DNA from: Apostichopus parvimensis
Taxonomy: Eukaryota > Echinodermata > Holothuroidea > Aspidochirotida > Stichopodidae
DNA length: 26,966 bases
Direction: 5' to 3'
NCBI GenBank assembly: GCA_000934455.1
Contig: KN883571.1
Span: 64,919 to 91,884, forward strand
A program made the translations under genes and the position numbers. Under the pieces are notes generated by a model. It did no database searches and was not told where the DNA came from. It saw nothing but the letters and a program-made list of their open reading frames with translations. Below are positions 8,953-19,100 of this stretch, one piece after another. Each line of letters starts with the position of its first letter. Position 1 is the first letter of the stretch.

Positions 8953-11683
8953 GAAATTGTGTTCAAATTTAAACTAAGATCAGATGAAATTGCTGTGCAG
9001 CCTCATCACTTCTTGTTCAGATAACTGTAAGAATGCTCCATATATAAATACATGCATATATCTTGTTAATAGCTAGCATGATCATACTAAGAACATTACA
9101 TTTGCAGACTCTTCTCTCCTTTGCGACAACACTCTAATTGTTACGTGCAGCCTTGCAAGTTTTCAACATTGAATGAGACACAAAAGAAGAAATCATTATG
9201 ACATTTTTTTGTAAAATTGATATGTCATTGCAAAAAGTGCATTGTAGCTCAAGTTGCACACGAAAGCGTTGCTTTGAATCATTAGGAAAACTAACACACA
9301 GTTCCATCATTGCTGGTATGCATTTGATAGACTAACGTAACTGTACTTGGTCTTTTGATATTAATAATGGCATGTGTTTACCAGATAATACCAAATTCAA
9401 CTCAAAAGGGACATTTGCAGAACAGGGATCAAAATCATCAGACATTTTAACAAAAACTAAAAATACATATCAAGGTTGATGGTATTTTGTAATATTTTTT
9501 TTCAAATCAAGTGAAATAAGCTATACAAGACCTTTGTAGTGTCAGTGATTTTTTTTTTTAATTTCGAGAGTAAACTATGTTAGTTCATATTCTCATGTTT
9601 AAAACTTCTAGGGATTAGCCGTAACCAGTACATCGACATCACAAGTCAATGCCGCTCTTCAAAGGTATATTGTCATCTTTCACATTTGATATGCACACTG
9701 CGCAGTGCGTCATACACATTGGTTATACTGCGTACGCAGTTACCAGGTCTAAGTCTGCAACAGTGCTTTCAGTAACCATTTTTATATAAGGCCGGACTAA
9801 TTTGGGTGCATTTAAGATTCTTCCAGATATTATTGGTATCCCTGGCTACTAGCCACAAATGAAATATTTTGTTTGATAACATATCAATAAAGATGTTCTC
9901 CTGACGCTTTGTCACTTTTCCTGGTATAGACTTTATGGAGTGTGCCACCTTACAAAGATCACACAGCACATATGACATCGGTAAAAGTTACAAAAACAAG
10001 TCAATTCTAATCGTAAGATATTTCTGTCCATCTCTCACAGACTTCAGTCTGCAAGCACCTAGAGTTGTCCTTTGGCAGTGTGAGGGAGATGGGTGGAAAT
10101 CGATATGTCCGCTGACAGGAATTCGCAAGCAGTATGGGACGCCGAATATGTTATTACCATATTGCTACCAGTAATTCACAGTGATCATTGTTGTGTTGGA
10201 GGGTTGGAAATAACACAATCATGAGCAGGTAGAAATATTCTCAACGTCTTTGGAATGGTATTCATTTATATTGATCAAAACGTTTTCAGCAACAATAGTG
10301 GTTAGGACTTTCATATGCTACTCTGTAAAATAAAAAAAAAACATAGAAAGAATGCGAGAAAATGGTGAAGAACAAGAGAGAAATTTAATAATATTCCGAC
10401 TGTGAATAATTATCAATGTTATTAGTTACATCAACACCATATTATACCTTTATATTTAAAAATGTGACTCCGCTTCTCGCTTTAAGTATCTGGACGAATT
10501 CATGAATCGCTTTATGAAGCACTTATACTGATTAGCCTTCATGGGGTTAAAAAACACTGGTGACAAACTCTGAGCATTTGCTGTAGCTTAACGAAACAGC
10601 TACCTACTATACTAACCACGATGACTTCGTATTAGCGATTAAAAATACAACTCTCATGAACACCTGTGAATAACTCCAGTTTACTTCAGATAAGGTCCGT
10701 GTGTAACTGGCGCTTTAATAACAACATCTTAAACAGTTCAGCTTGGTCATGGGAAACAAATGACAAACATTTGTATCGCCGGTTTTTTTTTATGAATTAA
10801 CACCTAAACTCTAAGCTAATCTGTAATATAAAATGCGTCTAACTGATAAAAGTCGTTTTAATTATACATGAAGTTGCAAACAATAAAGAGTACTGGATAT
10901 TACAAAATAAGGAGTAACTGGGGAAGTTTATCGACACATTGATTGTCGTTTAGACCGCCTCCTACATTGTTGTAATATTACAATTAGAGACACTAAATGC
11001 ATATTTTGGTATCATTTTTACCAAATTACCAGGTACTATACACCCATCATAGAAACCATTCAGTATAACTACGGCATCTGTGTGGGTACAACCATTTGGT
11101 TGCTCCTTACTACCATCTAACAGTTTAATCCAGTGTCAACAGTTTGTCTGACACGGTACAATTTAATGTGATCTCTTTTAGTAGGCTTATATAATACTTC
11201 ACTCTGATCCTCTGTGACCACATTCCGAATACAATCCCGTAATCACCACTAGGTCACATACCCCTACTAGGTTATATAAGGAAAAGGGTATGTAAATGCT
11301 TTAACACAAGAAGTATGAACTCCGATTTCTTGGCACAGATAATACCGTCTAACAATATGCCTTGTCTCGTTGTAGTAAACAATCCAGCCTCAATTCGTCA
11401 TCATTCAAGATGTATTTCCTTGTGATGTCATCATATCGAACACGTGAAACAGTGCTACGTGGCTCAATCACATAATACCATACGGTTTATGATTCCGTCC
11501 ATCAGATTCCGTTAAGTATCGTTGTGTATTGTGTAAGTAATTTGTATCGTTTCAACAGTTTATGGCATGCGTAATATTGTAATATGTGGAAAACCAGCCG
11601 ATACTCATAACTAGTGCAGTAACTACTGGTGCCACCTACACCACATGTTACGTGTTACGAACACAAAGTAGTATTTAATGATG
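8953..11683. other. No supported gene; scattered palindromes
   Basis: AT-rich. Exact palindromes occur at 9696-9707, 9727-9740 and 10970-10983. An open frame over 9935-10174 ends in a less AT-biased stretch (RVVLWQCEGDGWKSICPL), but I recognise no family and see no flanking exon. Confidence 0.45.
9696..9740. repeat. Two perfect GC-rich palindromes
   Basis: CACTGCGCAGTG (9696-9707) and ACTGCGTACGCAGT (9727-9740) lie 19 bases apart and share the half-site ACTGCG. They may be a protein-binding pair or the remains of a small element; the function is unknown. Confidence 0.5.
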
Positions 11684-11923
11684 CACGGTTGTGGGACATG
11701 AACAGCGAATCAGAGGAGGTACTATACCGTTTGATTCCAGTTCACAAATCTCTTTAAGTTACGTCAATTTTTCATGTCGAGAACGAAGAAAGGCCATGTT
11801 CCGGTATCCCATAGGCCTACTTATATATAAAACGACTAGATACGACTTCGTTTTTGAGTCGCGTATTAAAGAACTCGCACCCAATGGTTTGCACATCAAC
11901 TACTGTTATGTCCCACAACCGTG
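11684..11923. mobile_element. Short terminal-inverted-repeat element (MITE-like)
   Basis: A perfect 16-bp inverted repeat, CACGGTTGTGGGACAT at 11684-11699 and its complement at 11908-11923, encloses 240 bp. With one mismatch it extends 3 bp outward. No coding capacity of its own and no clear target-site duplication. Another copy of the inner word ggacatgaacag lies outside at about 11968-11979, so the true end may be further right or elements may be nested. Confidence 0.55.
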
Positions 11924-11930
11924 TATCTAT

Positions 11931-11988
11931 CAGTAATTACTACTTACTGTTCAAAACATGTGTTACAGGACATGAACAGTAGTTACTG
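11931..11988. repeat. Imperfect inverted repeat beside the 11684-11923 element
   Basis: cagtaattactacttactgt followed by tc pairs imperfectly with gaacagtagttactg across a short loop. It carries part of the neighbouring element's end sequence. Confidence 0.4.
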
Positions 11989-12259
11989 TACATGCCATGA
12001 ATATTGGGTGAAAAACAATATTATTGTTGTTGTTTAACCAAATTATTGTAAGTTTGAAATTCCCCAGTAATCAAAAACAAATCAACATCGTAAAATAAAA
12101 TTACTCTATTTCCTTGATAGGACAGCAGAAATTACTATTCCTGTGATACGTCTAATATCTGGAAGGTGCTGTTTGATATTGATATGTCACGATTCCGAGC
12201 CATTTGGTGTTAAAGTATTTGAAAAACGCTGTATCGTTCTTTGCATACATGATATCCAG

Positions 12260-12539
12260 CAGTGGCGTAGGAAGGTACTTTTGAGTGGGGGGGGGGGCTG
12301 AAGACTGATGGCCGGCCTGGGGGAGGGGTCTAAGGGGAGGGAATTATTTTGCATTTCCAGGTGGCCTCAGATGCAATTTGGTGCTCCAAATGAGATTTTT
12401 TTTCTCATTTGGATATGAAATAGGGGTTTTCTGACTTGCGGAGCGGGGGGGGGCGGAATGATATTTCCACCCCCCATATTTTTCACTGGGGGCTGGCGCC
12501 CCCCCCCCCCCCCCAGCACCCCCGGTTCCTACGACCTTG
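12260..12539. mobile_element. MITE-like element with G- and C-tracts
   Basis: The left end CAGTGGCGTAGGAAGG (12260-12275) and the right end ggttcctacgaccttg (12524-12539) are inverted copies matching at 12 of 16 positions. Long G runs follow the left end and long C runs precede the right end. The flanking 8-mers atatccag and atacccaa agree at 6 of 8 positions, suggesting an old 8-bp target-site duplication as made by hAT-type elements. Elements ending in CAGTGGCGTAG with G-runs are widespread in invertebrate genomes. No transposase is present. Confidence 0.55.
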
Positions 12540-12547
12540 ATACCCAA

Positions 12548-13002
12548 TATCAGAAGAAAGGTTTAAACGACGAAAAAACACAGTTCTTAGTGCGTATCAT
12601 TCACCTTCCTTTCTCGATCTATTATGTATTTCACTCCTAAACATATGTGGCACACTCAAGACAATGAGACTAAATTCATTTAATTCAGTAATGGTTCAAA
12701 ATACAGATACTTAGTCATTTATTAGAGTGAGATGTAAACAACCATTCTTATCCTTTCCTTGTGCTTGAATTGCAAGGTTTTTCCATTACAAATAACAATC
12801 CGAGATAGAAGTGCTTCTAAGTCAAATAAAGCACATATTTATCCTGTAAAGTAATGACACTTACATTATTTAACAGATGTCGATATGGGACACACTATAT
12901 TGCATAACATAAACTGTGGATCTTAAATATGATAAGCTGTTAAATTACATGGTTTCAATGGACATCCGTATGTACGTATGAAGGTCTCTCCTTTGGTAAC
13001 GA
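12548..13002. other. Upstream region of gene B
   Basis: AT-rich with no exon-like frame. It precedes the signal-peptide exon and probably holds its promoter, but no convincing TATA box was seen. Confidence 0.4.
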
Positions 13003-13012
13003 TTTCACTTTC
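13003..13012 (-). promoter_or_regulatory. ISRE/IRF-like site upstream of gene B
   Basis: TTTCACTTTC, whose complement GAAAGTGAAA fits the interferon-regulatory-factor consensus GAAANNGAAA exactly. It lies 78 bases before the gene B start codon. FREPs are often immune genes and echinoderms have IRF family members, but the start site of transcription is not known and a ten-base match may be chance. Confidence 0.3.
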
Positions 13013-13090
13013 ATTACTTCTGTAACTGTCTCAGAAGGTCAGCAAGTCTCTCCTTTATTTCGTACAAATTACTCTTTTCATTTTGGATCG

Positions 13091-13162
13091 ATGGCAGAAC
13101 TTCGAAGAAAATATATTTTCGTCATTGCTTTGTTGCTGCTTTTAACCTTGAATGGTTTTCGG
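13091..13162 (+). CDS. Gene B exon 1: signal peptide
   Basis: 24 codons from ATG to a gtaagt donor, ending in phase 0. The peptide has a basic n-region (MAELRRKY), a hydrophobic core (IFVIALLLLLTL) and a polar end (NGFR), a typical secretion signal. Phase 0 matches the acceptor at 20639. The link across a 7.5 kb intron is inferred: no other exon fits in between. Confidence 0.72.
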
Positions 13163-16100
13163 GTAAGTCTCCAAAAAATATTAATAAAATCAAATTAATT
13201 TCTTCAAAGTAAAATTGAATGATTTTTTTTTACTTGTATGATTTTTGTTAATGATTTATAATTTGAAACTCAGTCTTCCATTCACTTCAGCTTGAAAAAT
13301 ACCTGTACTTTTTTTCTACATCTAAAATAAAACAACTGTCTACCTGCGCTGATTTGTTACCTCGAGTGTTTGTACAGAATAGTACGATTGGTGAGGTATC
13401 GGCTCTATTCAACTTTATTTTTTTTAAACTTAGATATTTCTTGACAAACGTTGTGTGTCTGGCCTTATTCTGAACACAATAATATATCTTTATTACTTAA
13501 ATTGCATTTATTATAGTTTCATTATATTTCATTCTGATAGCCCCCCTATTCCTAAGGTACATTCTGTCCCATTTTGTTGATACGCAAGTAGGAATTGCAT
13601 CATTAATTTGGAAATCTACAACATACTTTATACTAAGCAGAACATCTACCTTTTACATGTCTTCTGCTGAGGCTAAACTATTTATAATCAATACAAATCT
13701 GTTTGGAGGAAAAATTTTAATCTCCTGAAAGAATTAAAAATATATATATAAATATTGAAATGCCTAAATATGAATACTCAAATATATCTCTAGAATTCAC
13801 GCAATTGTGTTTCAAACACAGAAAGTTTTGCGTCCATCTTGAGTGCAAAGCCTAAACGTTCTTGTAACGAGAGCGTATGGGTTTCGAAACCCTACATAAG
13901 ATTAAGTATCCATTAACTTATTCTAAGAAAAATAACGTTAAGTTTAACTTGTGAACTAATCATTTGTTTATCAAAGATATAATTGCATGATGTTTAAAAT
14001 GTGAATGTATAAAACAACTAACAATTAAAAAACAAACTTGCAAAGTGATTTCTTCACTATGAAAATTTGTTACGCCAATTCATAAAAAAAACTATTCATA
14101 TTTCCGAATTCAAAATTTATCTCTCCGTTTAAATAACTGCCCAAATAGTATGATAAATTAATACAAGTTCAGCTGTTGATTTTTCAAAAGAACAAAAATG
14201 CATTCGGAAATAATAATTAAACTTTTGAATAAGGTAATATCCAAATTGCTATATTGACAACGTTATACCTATATGACTAATGTGTTGGATTTAATATTCG
14301 AAACAATACACCTAATACACAGACGTTTAATTAGTCAACATAAAGTATTAATGGGTTTTTTGTGTACATACAAATAGCAGCTTTACGCAGTATAGCCGAC
14401 AGGTTTTTTTTTTCATAACGAGCTAAGAAACCTTTTTATTGTAACAGTCTTATGTGTAACAAGAAACAATCAATATGAAACTACAAAAACAGTAAATAGA
14501 TCAATTCAACATTAGAGCATTTCAAGTACTTCCAAATTGGCTTCCACAATATTGTTAACATGTTTTGTATGACAATATATACCTGACAACAACTTTGCTT
14601 GCTGGGTAGGTATCTGTAAAACATAACACAATAAACGCATTAATGTAACACACTCTTCGATACATGCAGGTACATATGAATGTATATTGATCGGTTCATC
14701 ATGCAAATACACAAGAGGAAACAGAATGATTAATGGTCTATAATTATTTGCCAAAAATTCCTAAAACACCTTTTATTTGATAGAGGTAATTCGGCCACCA
14801 ATATTTGAAAGGCAAGTTATACCGTTTTATACAAGCACATTACTGAAAAAAATCGGCCCTAATGTTTTATGTTAAAAATTGTTATCTTAATTATTCTGTA
14901 TTTTGTCCTGAAACTGTATTTTTCATGATCAAGCAAAATAAATGTTAATACTCCTTCTTAAAATGTATGAACCTTTCATTTCAATCGTTCCCTTTACGAT
15001 TTCACGTGTTAAGGTAACACTGTTTGTTCTCCAATATCTTGTTTTCTTTCTGGCGGGCATAGTATTGTATTACACATGCATCTGTTAAAAATGTTTTCGA
15101 TTCGGTCATGTGCGTTAATCATAGGGACGATTTTTAACGCATGTCAATGTAATAATAAGCAACTAAATATAAATATTCAAATAATCAACATATTTGTAAG
15201 ACGTTTTCACAAAAGGTCGCTTAAAAATTAAACTAAATTACGAAATGATAACCTAAATGTTATGAAAAGTGATAGGAAATAAAGAATTAAGTATAACAGA
15301 AAAAGTAAATGTGAAAAGTTGGTAGTTTTTACATTTTGCCTGTAGCTCAGAAAGAGCATCTTCTAACCCACCAATATAAAAAAGATTCATGCAAAGATTT
15401 GTTTTTAATAGTTGTACCAAACCAATGTCAAGAAAACGGAGAATAGTAAAACAGACTTGTTTATTTAACATTACTCAATCATCCCAGACAATACAATAAA
15501 TGCATATCTCTTCTCGCTGTTCGCTTCCGTTGTAAAGTTCCTGATTCTGTTTTTCCAAAAGAACAAAACTGTAAAAATTTTATGATTTAGAGCTTTCTTG
15601 CCACGTTGTAAACAAGACAGGTTTGTAGCCATCATTTCCTCGTGTGTTCCTTGCAAAGTCCATAATTTAAAAATATTGAAAATGTTACCATACAACACGT
15701 GATCACGTGGACAAGAAAGGTTATTATTCAGAGTCGTGTTGTTTGAGTGAATCTAGATGATGTTTATTGTCAAGAATTTTCAAAATGTATATAATTGTAC
15801 AGAAACTCTATAAATTGTTTTACAAGAAGTCATCTTTGCAATTTGCAGTGTTCTGTTAAAAAGTTACCTATAATTTGCTTTAAAGTTAACATATATCGTT
15901 TAATTAGACAGTTAGATTTAATTATAACTACTTTGATAAAAATATTCTTCTGAATAATAAATTTTGCACGACTTGTATATCATTAGCTTCTTTCTCCCAA
16001 CATACTTAATTCACGAATTATCGGATAATCTCAGCACAAGTAAACCATGTGAGCATGGAAGAGTTGTCCTGAACCAATGCACAAATATAATACTAACTAA

Positions 16101-19100
16101 ACTAATATGAAATATCCAATATCGGCATTTTATTCAATATATTGAATTATTAGATATATCTAACTTTCCTTAGTACAATGCTTAAGGCACAGGCTTCAAA
16201 TGTCACTTCCTTTAAAGCATGAGAAAAAAAGAACAAGAAAATGTGACGTTAGTATATTATGTGTTATCCTTGACTTAGGATGAATCAGAGAATTACGCCA
16301 CCCAAAGGTCAAAATAAGTATTCATACACGCTTTGTTATGATCAAGTATGTGTTTTCATGGGAGCTATTTAGGGTTCACGGGGATGTGCTGGGGCGTTCA
16401 ATAATGGTTTTCTATCTTAAATATATACATTAACGTAAATTTGCCCAAAGAGTTACCGTTTTTGCTGATGTGCACAAAGGGTAATCAAAACAGTTTTCGT
16501 TATGGATACGCTAACTTGTCTTTTGCTACACATGAGGTTATTTTGATTGAGTGTAATACGCCATTCTTAGACCTTTCTTGCCACGTTGTCGACAATACAG
16601 GCTTGTAGCAATATTTTCCTTGTTCTTCCTTGCAAAGTCTATCATTCCTTGCAAAGTCTATCATTTAAAAATATTGAAAATGTTACCATACAACACGTGA
16701 TCACGTGGACAAGAACGGCTTATATTTAAAATCGTGTTGTTTTGAGGGAATCTAGATGATGTTGATTGTCAAAAAAATTCAGAACGTACATCATTTTACA
16801 GAAACTCTATAAACTGTTTTACAAGACATCATCTTTGAAGTTTGCTGTGTCTGTTGAACAGATACCTATCATTTGTTTTAAAGTTAGCATATATCGTTTA
16901 AAGGCACTTAGATTTTATCATAATTACATTGATACTAATATCCATTTCAAGAAGAAATTTGTGCACGACTCCTATATCATTAGCTTCTTTCTCAACATAC
17001 TTAATGAAAGAATTATCGGATAATCTAAGCACCTGTAAACCATGTGAGCATTGAAAGAGCTGTCCTGCATATATGCTAAATAAAATACTAACAAACTAAT
17101 TAATAGTAATATTTAATATTCAATAGGATAAATGTAGTGTCTTCCTTATTTAGACGGCCGAGCATGTTATGCAATATATCTGAATTATTTCCTCCGTCAA
17201 CTTAATATCTAACTTTCCTTTATATAAGGCTTTTCGCACATGCGTCAAAATGTCACGTCCTTTTATATCGAGAGAAAAAAAGAAAAATATGTGTCGTTAT
17301 GATATGATGTGTTATCCTTGATTTAGGATGCTTTAGAGAAGAACGCCACCATTTAGGTTTTTTTTTTTTCATTTTAGAGTTATTTTAGGGTTCACGGGGA
17401 TGTTGTAGGGCGTTCAACAATGGTTTTCTATCTCAAATAGATACAGTTAACGTAAAGTTGCGGTAAGAGTTTCTGTTTTTTCTGATATGCACAAAGGGAA
17501 ATAAAAACAGTTTTCGTTATGGATACGCTAACTTGTCTTTTGCTATACATGAGGTTATTTTGATAGAGCGTGATACGTCATGTTTAGCATTTCTCGTAAG
17601 ACGCTCACAACCGTTCGATCACTGGTCTTGTAAACATTTTTATCTTTCACTTAGTTTAGTTTAGATTAGTTGAAAAAAATATACTCAGGAGGGAAATAAA
17701 GTTCCCATCAAGTGTTAGACCTTGCTCAAATATTTTCTCCTCCGATCTTATACTTGTTTCTTTCTCTGTAAAAATGTAAATCATGACATTAACTATGTTT
17801 CTCTGTGTAACAGCTAACTCTGCAGAATGTATGAACTTTGAAAGCCTTTATTAAAGCGTACATTCTGAGTACAATATTTCTGAAAACATCGACATATTTT
17901 CTATGATGAAGCAATACATTTTTGTCGAACATATTCGTTGGAAGTTAAGAAACAGAAGGCACGCATATATGATGCTTTAGTTTTTAGGGCTGGAATGTTG
18001 ACAATTAGCGCCAGTAGCCGGGGAGTAAAAAGTAAACGTGTTTTGTGATGTTAAAGACAAAATAAAAATCCATTGTGTTGTTGATGCTTGCCCAAGTCAA
18101 TCAAGTGGCTTATACGATTCGAAGCAAATTCTTTTCACAAGTGTGATATCTCAATTTGTATGCATTTTTGTTGCTCCGACACATTTTGAAAAAATTGCTA
18201 TTTTTAAGCTATTTAGGGCGAGTTGCCTGTCGTGTATTAATACCTCATGATCATAATATATCCATTGAGGTTACCCTACGAAGCACTACTATGAGATCAA
18301 AGTTTTACGGTTGATGAATTTTCTTCACTTCTTTTTCAAGAAGGGCAGAATAAAGTGTCTCATTGTGACAATATAAAAAAAGTTGATATAATTGTAACTA
18401 GAATACGTTGGTACATAATTCGAGACTTCTGCCATTTATTCATGTATTGTTTCTTTAAGTTTCCAAACACATGATGTTGATGGATTTCTCAATAACAACT
18501 CAATATGTTAAACGGCAAAAACGTTTGTTCTAGACTAACAATAAGTATTTCTAGTGAATTCTCGAATAACATTTTTTCTGTATAATTGATATCTTTTCCT
18601 TGTTGACAATATGTTACGTAAGCGTGTACGGTATATACTTAGTACACGAAAAGTAACATTTTAAAAATGTGTTTGAAAAATTGCAACCATCTTCACAAAA
18701 CATCAAAACTCTGAAATTACCGTTGGTTTTCAAAATATGCAACTTACAACTCTGGCAGTTATCAACTTTCTTCGTAATTTCTTGCTATGTAACCTAATCA
18801 TATTTACAACTCACCTGCTACAAACGAAATTCTTTACTATGAAATATATTATGCAGGGATATGTTTAGTCGGATGTATGATAGACTCCGATGTTTTTACT
18901 AATTTAGATAAACTACAGACTTTTCTTTCAATGATATCCTGTAAATTTTCTTTTCGCTTTCTCAGATAATATATCATTCACATTTCGCTTAACATAATGC
19001 ACAAAGTAGTATTACTTTCCATCTGCTTCTCTTCATTATGATCGTTTATATCAATTAGTGTATGATGGCCTATTAATGTTTAATGGATAGAAATGAAGAG

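Larger units (their letters stand above)
15588..17590. repeat. Tandem duplication of about 1 kb (two units)
   Basis: Unit 1 is about 15588-16567 and unit 2 about 16568-17590. Matching blocks in the same order include cttgccacgttgt, the CACGTGATCACGTG palindrome, gaatctagatgatgtt, cattagcttctttctc, attatcggataatct, agggttcacggggatg and cgttatggatacgctaact. The units are diverged by many substitutions and small indels. Unit 2 has its own 19-bp tandem repeat (16626-16644 and 16645-16663) and a long T run. There is no coding signature. Confidence 0.85.

Noticed and set aside
9935..10174. 79-residue open frame with RVVLWQCEGDGW, considered as an SRCR-like or other extracellular exon
   Set aside because: The cysteine pattern does not fit SRCR and there are no neighbouring exons or convincing splice sites.
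11691..11936. 81-residue open frame over the inverted-repeat element
   Set aside because: It runs through both inverted repeats and has no transposase or other motif.
14512..14754. 80-residue minus-strand open frame in gene B intron 1
   Set aside because: No family signature, no splice context, and of a length expected by chance in this much sequence.
16766..17023. 85-residue open frame in the second unit of the tandem duplication
   Set aside because: The same frame is broken in the first unit, so there is no sign of coding constraint.
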